In this document: positions 1 through 12,500 of the stretch, in pieces
How the letters are laid out: each line of letters begins with the position of its first letter
How positions within the stretch are numbered: the stretch's first letter is position 1
From: Lutraria lutraria
Taxonomy: Eukaryota > Mollusca > Bivalvia > Venerida > Mactridae
Length of the DNA stretch: 64,000 nt
Reading direction: 5' to 3'
Assembly (NCBI GenBank): GCA_964023205.1
Contig: OZ026838.1
Span: forward strand, 32,267,843-32,331,842
The notes under the pieces: generated by a model
Told to the model about the DNA's origin: nothing
Seen by the model: the letters and a program-made list of their open reading frames with translations, nothing else
The model's database searches: none
Translations under genes and position numbers: made by a program

Positions 1-30
1 CAATTAATCATAAAACACAACTTTTTTTCT

Positions 31-274
31 GGCCCCGAGGTTATAAAACTTGAGATTGGTCTTCGAGTTCAAATCTCATATTTTGTCTTTTAATGGTTCT
101 AAGTTAATTTCGATCATACAATAATGGTATTAATGATACATTAGTCTAGCAGTATAATTGATCTGAAGATGTATTTAAACATTGATCAGCTCTATATTTT
201 CAACCGAAATACTTTGAGAACCAAATTGAGCTTTGAGCTCAGAGACCATTCTCAAGTGTTATAACCTTGGGGCC
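31..274. mobile_element. MITE with about 48-bp terminal inverted repeats
   Basis: Positions 31-79 and 226-274 are near-complementary: both arms start GGCCCC-AGGTTATAA and continue through ACTTGAGA-TGGTCT. The 150-bp interior is AT-rich and has no ORF. It lies in a SPEF2 intron. Confidence 0.7.
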
Positions 275-450
275 TGCTGGACTTCATTAATTTATACCGG
301 TAGTTATCAAGCTCTTAACTTTAAAGTTAATTTATTTGTAAAATGTATTTTTTGTGCTTAACTAATGTTTGATTATAAGCCTGAAGAGTTGAATTTCTTT
401 TCTTTATGATAATATTGATAATGTATAAAATGATATGGTTTGTATTGTAG

Positions 451-544
451 GGCAGCTACTGTTCAGATACCCCAACCTCCTCCACAGAAAACTATTAAAG
501 CCATGGAAGCTCGAGCTGTTGGAAGGAGGAGGAGGGTGGCAGAG
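451..544 (+). CDS. SPEF2: SPEF2 exon S1
   Basis: Acceptor ttgtattgtag and donor gtgagt. It enters in phase with one leftover base and encodes a basic segment (KAMEARAVGRRRRVAE), typical of the start of the SPEF2 coiled coil. It is the first recognisable exon; earlier exons are outside the window. Confidence 0.8.
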
Positions 545-3500
545 GTGAGTTTTATATGTAAACAATCAATTCATGATTCAGGTCCTGATGATTCAAACAA
601 ATACAACTATAGCTAGCAAGAATCTATGAACAGCATTTGCTTGTGCTCCACTAAATTCAAAATGTATACATTGTATACTATTACATAAACTATGTTATAG
701 ACATGTTAAAAAAATCTATAGATCTATTGTTGTCTGTCAAAATGAATGAATATGTTTGTCTTAGATGTAAAGTGTTAATTTCTTTTTGAATAATGAATAG
801 TTAATAAATTATATTATTTAGTAGCCAGGACATATTATCTTACTTATATATCTACCGGTAGTTTAATTAACTGCTTGGCTTTGAAGAATTTGTATAAGAT
901 GCTTGGATAGAATTTAGATAAAAGAACAATTGAATTTATATAACATTAAGTAACTTTTGACAGAATATTATTATTCTTGTGCATGTAATTTATCAAGCAT
1001 TAGGGAAAATCTTTAAAAACGCAAATTAATTATACAAAAAACTAATTATTTTATCCCAGGATACAGTACGTGAGATCTCAGAATTTGAGGAGAGAATGAA
1101 GATGGTTCTTCCTCCAACTAAAGATGAAGATGAGTAAGTCAAGTGTTACCTTAGATAAGTCTTAATGAGAAATCAAATCTATGTTCAATAGTACATGACA
1201 TGACATGACATTGTAGCAATATTATCTTTATTTATGTTTGATAAAATCTGAAAAAGCAGAATTACACGGATTACTGCCAGTGAAAGGTGGTAGGGCCCTT
1301 AGAAAGGAGAAAAATATGGTAGCCTCTTGGGAGATAAACATTATTACAAGGCATGCTTATCCTCATATATTTAATTAACAATAGGTAATATCCTTGATGG
1401 AGAAAGACAAAATGTCAATTTCACAGTCCTTCTTACAAAAAATGTATTTGATAGATAGTAATTATACATGTACATGCATTTAAGTGTTGGAGGCTTAATT
1501 AGTATTCTGAAATTATATTTGTTATCACAAATAACTAAATCTCTTGTATGCTTGCAGTGAGGGTATTGGTATGGAATATATAATGAACAGAGATGAAAAT
1601 AAGAGTCAACTTGAATCTATAGATCTAATTAAACCTAAATCTAATGATGAATACATTGGAAAGATCAGAAAAAGGTTGCAAGAAGATTCATCAGCTAGAG
1701 CCGAACGTGAAAAACGCCGTAGAAAAGTTCTTGTTGACCAGATTAAAGCTCATGAAGCCCAAGAGGTAATAATTAATTTTGAAAAAGGGACCATAGAGTT
1801 TAGCTGTAGAATCAGAGATTATTTATCTTCATTCATTCAGTCTGTAATAATAAATTGTATTTAAGAATCCTTCCTGTTCTTGCTAACTTAGCTTTGTAGT
1901 AGATTATTGTTTGAATATTGGTAAAGTATTTGCTTTTTTCGAAACGTTTTACTCACTTTATGTGAAGTCATATAGTCTGCTATTCATTGGAAACTGAACA
2001 ATTGTTCAGCTTTCCTTTTTAATAAGCTGGTGTCACTTACTCGATGCACATGAATTTTGATGTGGAATTAAGTACTATGTTTATCTACACCCAACATGCA
2101 ATTGTTAAACTGGTTCCTGTTTCGTATTGTAGTCAAGTCTATGTAAGTTCAGTTTCCATGAGTACTTTCAGTACTTTGATTTAATCTACTAGTATTGACA
2201 TTGTCTTATCACTATTCTAGGAGGCTCACAGAGAAGAAATGTTAGTAAATCGTTTAATGAGACAATCTCAACAAGAACGTAGAATTGCTGTACAACTTCT
2301 ACAGACAAGACATGAGAAAGAAGTGATAAGAAAGAACAGAGTACTCAGAGAAAAGATGTATGAAGAGAGGAGATTGAAGGATTTTGAAGAAGCACTAAAC
2401 AGAGAAGCTGTGAGTTTAATAAAATACAAAGTAACATTTCTAGTAAAGTATTCAATTTTCCTAAAACAAGGTTTTTATTATCATGTTGCAAATTTTCCTC
2501 CAGTGCATATTCCATAGTTGTGCACTTTTTGCATACACACATGCATCTTTTCCATCAGATTGTATTTCAAATTCAAATTTCAGTTACTAGTAACTGGTCT
2601 GTTGTTTAAACGAAGATTTAAGTGTATATAATTATCAAAATAATGATTACTGTATACTTGATATGCTATACATTACCATACGGGTATTTAAGATTGTTTA
2701 TATTTTTTTCAATGATATAAGAATGGTTGAATAATTTAAATATTGTTTAAAATTATAGGAAATGGCTAGATTAGCGAAACTAGAATATGAAGATCAAACA
2801 ACAAAAGATAAAGAATTACATGACAAAATAGCAGCAGAACGTGCTGAGGAGAAATATCGTAAACATTATGAAATGAGTCAAGGAGTTGTTGATCAAATCA
2901 TTGACTTCTCATGCAAGGTGGCTGAATACAGAGAGCTTACAAACAAGTATGTTGTTGTCTGGTCCTGTTTTACTATACTCCACTAGAAATAGATTTTCAA
3001 ATTTGCATCATTATAATAGAATAGACTTCCATACACACTGAAGCTCAAAATAATGAGCTTATTATTTAAGTTATATAATTTTGCAATATTTGCAACTTTC
3101 TTTTGTGAATATCTCATTTATTAATTATGACAGTACAACGTAACTGTTTTTATACTGATTTGTTTTGTTATTCAAATTTGTTAACAAATATTTCAATTAT
3201 TAACTGCCATATGATATCGATATAAATGTATGGTTTAGTTATTTTGTGTGTAAAAAAATCAACCGGTTTGTTTCTTAGTCAACTACTGCTGCTAATTTGC
3301 ACTAGTTGAAGAGTTTTCAGGAAACAATTTTATCAAATTTTTGATCTAGCTCTTCCAGGAATTTTTGTTTGTTTGTTTGTTTAAGTTTGTGTCTCTTACT
3401 TTTTCAGTCTGGTCCCTGCTAAGTTGATGAGGGAATGGAGAGCCCAGTTTGAAGCAGGAATTCCACTGTATGAGAAAGTAGAGGTTGTTGAAGAAACTGA

Positions 3501-6500
3501 ACCTACTGCTCAACAAGTGCTGGAAGATGAAAGACTTAATCTACTGGATGAAGGTGACTTCTTGGAATATAAGGTATGTATCAATGTTTGGTAATAATCT
3601 TGTTTATTGTTCTATCTTGTTACATTAAAAGTAAACACACAATCTTCTTTGATTTTCTCTCTCTCTGATATTTGTGTGGTCATTTTCATATTGAAGCAAC
3701 TGCAACAATTCCTAATGAAGAAATGCTGTTTTTATAGTTATGATCTTACATTAAGTTGAAGATTTTTATAATGAAAACCAAAATGATATGTCTGTGCTTG
3801 TATTACAAGTTTATTTCTTGAAGTATACAAAATTGCGATACTTTATAACTATACTGTGCAACCTCTCAAAGCAATGCCCTTTAGATTAATAGTTAAATGC
3901 AGTGGGAAAAATCATGCTGTTGTTGAAAGGAGGTTGTTGCTCAGTGAAGGGCCACTCTGGAGAGGTTGTACTGTAGTTAATAGCCCATATGATGTTTCCA
4001 TTGATGCATTATGGATAAAATATATGAACATGTCTATATTACAGAATATGGTTGGAGAATGGCAGCCACCAGAGGGCTGTGAGGTATCTGGACCACCAAG
4101 GGATAATCCTGTAGTTGGTCATGTTGTACAAAGATTACTAAACATGGTCTATCCACCATCTGTAAGTAAATCATGAGCAGTCAGTTTACATTGATCATAC
4201 TTCAATATATGATAACTGGTAGATTGAGGAATACTTTTAAGTATAATTTCATGTATCTTAATAAATGTCCAGTTACAGAAAGTCTATTTAAGTCTTTCTG
4301 ACTGTTTGAGAATAACTGATTCTGTGTATCAACAGTTACTGAGTGATTGAAATTTAGAGAGCATGGAAGCTGAATTTTGCCTTCATATAGATCTTGTTTG
4401 GGCTGTGGCAGTGATAAGTGCCCAGCCCTGGACTTGTAACCCCACATTCTGGGTTAGAATTCCGTTCATGACAGGTTATACCTTTCTATGAATATTTGAC
4501 AAAAATGTCAATTTTCTTCCATGTCTGGAGAAGTTGTACTAGTTCTTTGTAGAAGGATAAGTCAGTTCTGGTTAGAATTCATTTCAGGAAAACTGCTTAG
4601 GTGAACCAGCTGTCGTATATAATTGAAATATCGATGTAAAACTGTTTAACTAATGAAACAAAGCGAAATTGTTTTTGTTTACTTTTACATACTTAATTAT
4701 GTTTTATAGACACCACCACCACCGCCAGAGTTTCCTCCCTTCCCGATTAGAGCTTGTGTACTGGGTAAAGCTTTTGCTGGAAAATCATCATGTATCAGAA
4801 ATATTGCTAATGGTAATTATTTTATTATGTTGTATTTTAATTGCTACATTGTCATGAAGTTCACATAGACTTATTAAAATGTAATTTATAAAAAGAACAC
4901 TTATACTTACTTATCAGTTCTCTTCTTGCTGGTTAGTTTATTCAATAAATGAAAAACTTTGTCTGAATGAAGTTAGCAATTTCATTCTATTTACATGTTT
5001 AGTATGTATTATATTTTCACCATATAGAGGCTTTATCAAACTGTTCTCTGATATTGTAGAACACAGATTACAATTGTTAAATGTTGACGAATTAGTCAAT
5101 GAAGCTATTGAAGCTCATAAAGCTGGTGAAATCATGGAGATTGTTCCTGAGGTAAGATTATCATCATTGCAGTTACTGTACTTCAAGTACAAATAATTTG
5201 ATCTGATATGTCAGGTGTTTATCATTGTTGGATACTGTTACAAGTGGGCTTCATTTTTCACAAGGGTCTAATGGTCAGGGTCATTTGATAACTTTAAAAC
5301 CACCTTTAAAGCTGGATGAAGATCCCAAGTGTACACCTGGGTAGAACCACTAACTTTCTGTAAGCTTACTGGACAACTTCCTTATATGTAAAATTTGGTC
5401 TTTTAATATTAAATATATATAAAATGACACCACACTAGCACATTTTATTTTTATTATATGTTACATACGTTTCGGCTGATAAGCCTTCATCAGTGATAAT
5501 TTTTTTTTTTAATACTAAATATAATAATGGTTGGATCCAAACTAACAGCAGTGAGGGTATAGATACCACTAGTTAGAGACTATAACCTCTTGACCACAGA
5601 AGATAATGGGGCTCCAATACAGAATATTGCTGATAAAGGCTTGCATTTTGTTTCGTAAGACATTTGCATCATTTTTAGTATTATGATAGTTCCTTAATGT
5701 AATTTCATTCATACTGTCAGATTTTATGTATATTATAAAAATCATCCGAAACGGAGTAATAATTGTATGGTAATACAGTTACTAGTACACAAGTACATGT
5801 TATATTTATCAGGAAGAAGATGATCAAGTTCTAGCATCACCAGAAAAGCCCCCATCAGGTAATACTTCCTACAATTACATCATGTATACATACTAGTCTA
5901 TATCACAATCTACATGTGTATGTTTCCTGTACTCCCATTATACTCGGTCCCATGTTTGCCCCTCCCACAAACCCTGTCCAAAATAAACCAGATGATATTT
6001 AAGTTTTAAGTAATTTTTGTCTTTATATGGAATATAATCACAACTACTTCATGTCTTGGATCCACCAAGTTACATACACTGAATAAAACATTCAGCTTCT
6101 TCCACTCTTCCGAGTGATATTTGTTTGCTAATTTCTTCCTCTTCCTATGGATTCATATGATCTAATTGTAATGAAATGATGTCCGAATAAAAATGAATAA
6201 GCAAACATCCCACATAATCCTGTTGTTGGTCTGAGTACAGGAATCAAACATATTAATTATTCTTTTGACCATGTTTGGCCATTAATGTTTAGATTGTTGT
6301 TGTATGTAGTTCTGTTTTTTTAGTAGTATTACACATTCAACTGTTAGTTAAGAATGAAGTTTTATGTAGAAAATAGTGGCAACTGCACATAAATAGATGT
6401 GGTAGTATATATTCACCATTCTTGATATTTCCTGTGTATATGAAGTACATATTATCAATTTATTCAAATTGAAGGCTTTATGGGGTTATCTAAAATACAA

Positions 6501-9500
6501 ATTAAAGTACGAGCTCCAACAGGAGAAGGTATGGATACACCTGTACCTATACAGGAATTTGAAGGTATACTACACAAAAAGGGAGTCTGTTTAATTATAC
6601 TACATCATGCACATTTCTTCTTGGCTCACAATTACAGCATGGTGCTCACTGAATAATTGCATTGTCTTTGTTGGAAAGATGTTTGAGAAAACTCTTGTCT
6701 TTTTATATAATTACACTATTTCTTATAAATGCACTAATTGATTAAACACAGAGGCCAGTAAATCATGATAGAGTTAGTTGTGAATAAAATTTCCTATTAA
6801 AGTTGTTTTTTAAAAATAATTATTAAAAATTAAAGTAAAAATGAAAACAGATTATGATAATATTTCAATTTTGGTCTAGCTAGCTTGTTATTAAGGTCAG
6901 TGTTTGGTCATTTGTAATTACTATTTATTTCTTGAATATGCTCTCCAAAAAATTGATCATCTATATCCTGCATATATTTGATACAAAATAAACATGTCAG
7001 CATAGGGCCACATCATTATGAATCCATGAAAGAAAGTCCTCTATATGATTATTTTATTAATTTGGTGTCGGTTCCACTCAATGAAAATTCAAAATCTCAT
7101 ACACCTCAAAGACTTAATCAAAACACATTTTTTGGTGACAATTGGGCAGATAGTTTATTAATTTGCACAACTTAATACACTAGTTCATCTTTTCATAAAA
7201 TAAACCACCAGTATAATCTATAGTGATGGAAATTATGAACTATTTATTTTAGACCAAGGTTATAATTGTGAAGGTGAACCAATTTGGTTTTTTGCTAGTA
7301 TGTTCTTTGAAAAAGCAAATACTTGGTCATTTTTAAAAACATAAACATGTAATACTTTGAATGTGATACAAATCATGTGTTTACAATTATTCTATAGATA
7401 ATTATAAATAAGAGGTTTGTTGGGTTATGATATACTGATAGTCTTTGAGAATTTCATGAAAACCATGTTGTCAAAGAATCTTGCAGATCTAATCTATTTT
7501 CTATTGTAATGAGTATGTGTATAGAAACATACTTTGTTCTTCAGCTTACACAATTAGAATTTAAATAGACATTTTTATTGGATCACATACCATTCCAAAT
7601 GTAGCTAACTTAGTACATTTTGTATATATACATGTACTATCATCCATTGCCCGGCTGGTGAAACAAAGATGTTCATTTATTAATTGGTGTCTGAGATTTA
7701 CATTTATGTCAAAATCTATTTATATCAGCCTCGCAATCAACACAAGAAGCTGCTCCATCTGAAAGCCAGGAAGAGGTACCTGCAACAGAAGAGAGTGAAA
7801 TGAAGTCTGAAAGTAGAACTGAAGAAGTTGTGTCAGAATCATCCAAAAATCCTACACCTAGAAAAACCCCAAGTAAACTTAAACAACCAAAAGAACAGGT
7901 AGAACCACTGTGTTATCTCTGTTTTCTTCCATATAACATCAATAAGTTTGATTGTTTCAGTCAAGATAATAAAGGATTTTAATACTCAATACCAATATAA
8001 TAGTCTCAATGCATAAAACAGTGCTTATGTTGTAAATCTTTCATAAAAAACTGCTGAGAGACATTAATATCATATACGCACAGTTTATAATGAAAACTTT
8101 GGAATTTGAATCATTCTGTTGTGTGTTTTTTTTTCAGCCAACACCGAGAGCTAGGTTAGGAGCGAAAGCATTCAAATCTTTGAAGAAAGGACAACCTGTA
8201 GATGATCAAGTCCAAGCTGATATACTGGTTGAAGCTATCAGGTAAAATGTTCTATATCTGCTTAATATATATATAAACTGATGTACCTTTGAATTTTAAT
8301 TCTATATAAATCCTAGTAAATAATTATTAGTCAAGTTATAGTTGTATGCATGGTCCAAGACAGATATGTTTGAGAACTACATTTATTTATGATTGATATT
8401 ATTACCATTGTATTCTTAGCCAAAATCTCTAGATTTGAGTTCTAGTTACTACTAAGTATTAATTTTATTAATTCACCATTGGTTTATTTCAATATTTACA
8501 GGAGAGTACCAGAAGGTACAGGCTGGGTGATTGATGGATTCCCTCTCAATTATAACCAAGCAAAGATGTTGGAGAAAGCTCTGAGTGGTTTTGATGCAAC
8601 TGCTAAGGATAGCAAACATAAACTGAAATCAAAGAAATCCGTGCTAGCACCAGATCCACGTCCCCCAGCGGTACCCGCAGATCCTGCAAGTGGCATTGAT
8701 GTGGTGATATTGTTTGATATATCTGATGATCTTTGTCTTAAACGAGCAGTTGGAAGAACAAGTAATTTATAGTTTGTTATTTATCTTGTTTTCTGATATG
8801 ATTTACTACTTGAAATAAGCCAATGTTTGCAATAACAAGTACAAACAATTAAGACACTTTTATTTTTTAGTCAATGTAATTGCTTTCTACTCAACTTTCT
8901 GATTTTAACTTTTCTGTCACATGTTGTAATGCCTTCAGTTTTTGTGAACTGTAACCAGTGCTTACTTATCCATTGTTAACAAGGATAAAATATGTAATAA
9001 TGAATTTATTAATATCTTAACACAATGAATATGTCTGCTATGGCATTTATGTGTGATCATTTACCAAAGGTCTAGTAACTGTTATCCTTTTTCTAGTTGA
9101 GTGAGGAAAATTGTTCAACTATCATTAACTTAGATCATGATTTAAGATCACGGTTGTCTTAACTGAAAGCTCTGATGTTGTTGTATATCATCTAACATAA
9201 CTCTCTTTATTTGTATTATTAGAAGCTGTACAATCTGACAAGGATTATCAACAGGAGTTTAATCCTCCACCAGAGGGCAGTGCTACTGGTGTAGGTAAAC
9301 AAGAGAAGGTGATTGATGTAGAAGATGTAGCTCATGATCAGGAACAGATACAACACAGGTACAGCAGATTTCTTGTTTCTTAAGACTGTAGTAGTACTAT
9401 ATAGTATTTGTATTTATGAATTGGCTGTAATATTAACAGCCAAATTAGCTCAGTTGGTAGAGCATCTAACTTGCAAACAGGAGGTCGTGGGTTCAAGCTC

Positions 9501-12500
9501 CACATCGGGTACATTATTTTCCTCCTTCTATAACAAGACAAACATAGATCTAGTGAATATCATCATTATAATTATCATTGTGCTTAAATGAAAAAAATAT
9601 ATTACCTGTGTATAAATTTATGTATGTGTACAAAATTGACTTGAAAAAATGTTTTTTTTTACAATTTATAGTAATTGTGCAGAAAAGTTTGTGGTTTCGT
9701 AAAATTGTTACAAGGTTCAGAGTTACGAAGTATGGAAGTATTTTATTAAATATTATTGCTTTATTCTTCAGAATCACTGGTTTCCATGACAGCTGGCCAA
9801 AATTAGAGAAATGGTTCTCTAAATTTGGAACCTTACAGAAAGTGGATGCTGGACAAGAGTCAAGACCTGTACAACTTGAAGTTGAAAAAGTTCTTGAAGA
9901 TACACTGAACAGAGTAAGTAAAGTCAAACTGAAGTATGATCACTGTTCATGGTACTCTTGTATAGTACTTGCTTATATATTTAAAATAAACAAAATCCTA
10001 ATAGAACACATTATGAAGCCTGCATCTTTTCTGGGTATGTATTGTTGTGTACATTTATATACTAGCTAAAATGATTGCTGTTTTCATTGAATGATATAGA
10101 TCTATACAGGACTTGGTTTACACCAATTTTAGAATAGGTTTGGATCAGAATTTTTTTCTTAGATAAGTATATTTTGTACTATTTTGTCCAATCTAATATA
10201 CATATATTTGTATAATTTTTAGTTACAAGGAAAAGACGAGGAAAGTTCTCAGCAACCTGAACAAACAGAAACAGTGGAAGAAAAGAAAGAGGAGGTATAG
10301 CAAGCACTATAATCACCAGTCTTCATAACATTCTACATTCATTGTCTCACAACTGAAGGAAACATTTCTTCACAATGAGAATTGATAAAAACATTTGTAA
10401 TTATGTCCCTTTTCAAAGAAAAGGGGGTATATTGCTTTGCATTTGTTGGTCGGTCCTTCTGTAAACAAAGCTTGTCTGGGCTAGAGAACTATTTGGCCTA
10501 AGCTTCTCAGATTTGGTTGGGAGGTTGCATGGTCATCACATATAGATGACCTCTATTGATTTTGAGGTCAGTATGTCAAGTTCTAGGTCTTACTATCCAG
10601 TTGGCCTTTAGGAGGCATCCATGTTTCATCAACACTTTTTGTTATGTCTAGTTAAGATATCTTTGAGTGATAGTTGCACTATGAATTTATGTGTAGATCT
10701 AAATTATAGATACAGGTGCACAATACGTGGCAAACATTTTACTTTATTGTTTTTTTATAATAAGCAAACTTTATGATATTGTATTATAGCCTCCAGCACC
10801 CCCACCAGAGCCTCCAAAGACACCTGTGGAAGAAGAAAAGAAATCTAGTAGGCCATCATCCAGAAAAGGTAATGTACACTTATTGACAAAATTCTTGTTA
10901 AGTCAACAAAAACTACAATTCTTTTTTGTTCATAATTGTACATTATTAAGAATCATGCCATTGGAAAGAAGACACTATGAGGCATCCATTGGTACAACTT
11001 GTTAAAAACGGTTTCAATGAAAGACAAAAAGCTAAATTACACCAACTAGATATAAAATAATCACAAGTAATCACAGTAATTTGTATAATCTATATAATCA
11101 GAAAGATATGAGGCCAAATTGATTGATTGACTTTATACCTTAAAACACATACCATGCATTAAAGTGTTGTTTTATTGATGTGTTATTTAATATTAGATAG
11201 GAATAATGATAAAACAATTATTTGATATTTTCAAGAAATTTGTGTTTTTTTTTTACAATTTCCCCAAATAATGAACTGCGATGAGCACTTGTATCAGCAA
11301 TAGAACAAAAAAAACTTGACTTGAATTATAAATCAAGTATATTGTACTAATTTACTTATTGTACTAATAATTATTTATTCTTGATTCCTTTTAAGGTTCT
11401 GGAAAGAAAGGATCTCGAGCTTCATCCAAGGATTCTCGTAGTAAATCTCCTAAAGACAAGAAACGAGATAAGAGTGGTTCACCCAAACGTTCTGCTGGTA
11501 GTAAAGATAGTGGTAAAAAGAGTAGAGGTTTGTATATTTTATTTACAGTATATATTGTGGAAGAACACGGCATATATTAACTTGATATGCATGAAAATAC
11601 ATGTTTACATCTATATTTATAAGCTCTGAGCTCATAATGCTGTAATCATACAAGTACTTCCAAAAATTGATATATACATGTACTAACTTTTATCGTAACA
11701 ATGCTAAGCATGAAATTTCCAGTTTAGTTGAAACTGCTAAGATAATTTCATTTCTGAGCAGGAATAGATAGCTCAAGCATGCTGATAAGTTTCTTTTCAA
11801 CATATTCTTTGACTTAGAATAGTTTAACTTTAGAGTATACATATGATTAATTCTGATTGATTAATTTTTTTCATTTATTTGATACAGATTGATTATTATC
11901 TCTTCCAGCTGATGAAAATTGCTTTGATTTATTTTTTTGTGATTGAAACTAATAAATTCAAACTATTCCTATTTAGGTTCATCCCCTAAATCAAAGAAGG
12001 GATCAGCTAAGAAAGGTAAGACCCCTGAGCCGGAACCCGAACCAGAACCTGAAGTACCAGCTGGTCCCCCACCACCACAACCTGGATCTGAGGAATGGGA
12101 GTTTGTGGATCAGAATGTTGAGATGGTATTTGTCGTTTTTTTTGTATTGTTCAAACTACTTATAATCAGTATGTTGTTCTTCTCTATTCACTTAAATGAT
12201 TTTGTACATTGTATTCAGTGTCATATATGAAATCTAATGAACAACAGAAATATCAATTTAGTTAAGTATAGATATTAATATTTTACTTTTGTTTTGTTAA
12301 TTGTACAGCTAATATTCCAACTTGGATGATTTTATATATCTACCTCATTAATTGCCAATCATGTGTCAAGTAAAATATACATTGTCTATTTGATAGCAGC
12401 CATTCTATTATTATTTGAAAACAATTTTCATGTTATATCTATGTATTTCTATTTTCCAGCAACTGGCTAAGGTCTTGGCTGATCATTGGGAAGCTGTGGA

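Larger units (their letters stand above)
5215..5610 (-). mobile_element. tRNA-derived SINE, family 2, interrupted by a small insertion
   Basis: Shares the 'gtgtacacctgggta' block and the head 'actagt..agagac.ataac' with copies at 36305-36530, 43130-43310 and 58480-58605. The tRNA-like head is at the right end, so it reads on the minus strand. It is split at about 5400-5523 by the hammerhead-bearing insertion. Confidence 0.6.

Noticed and set aside
9550..10069. Long ORFs on both strands around SPEF2 exon S15
   Set aside because: Only 9772-9913 is an exon; the remaining open sequence is AT-rich intron and the minus-strand ORF is its shadow.
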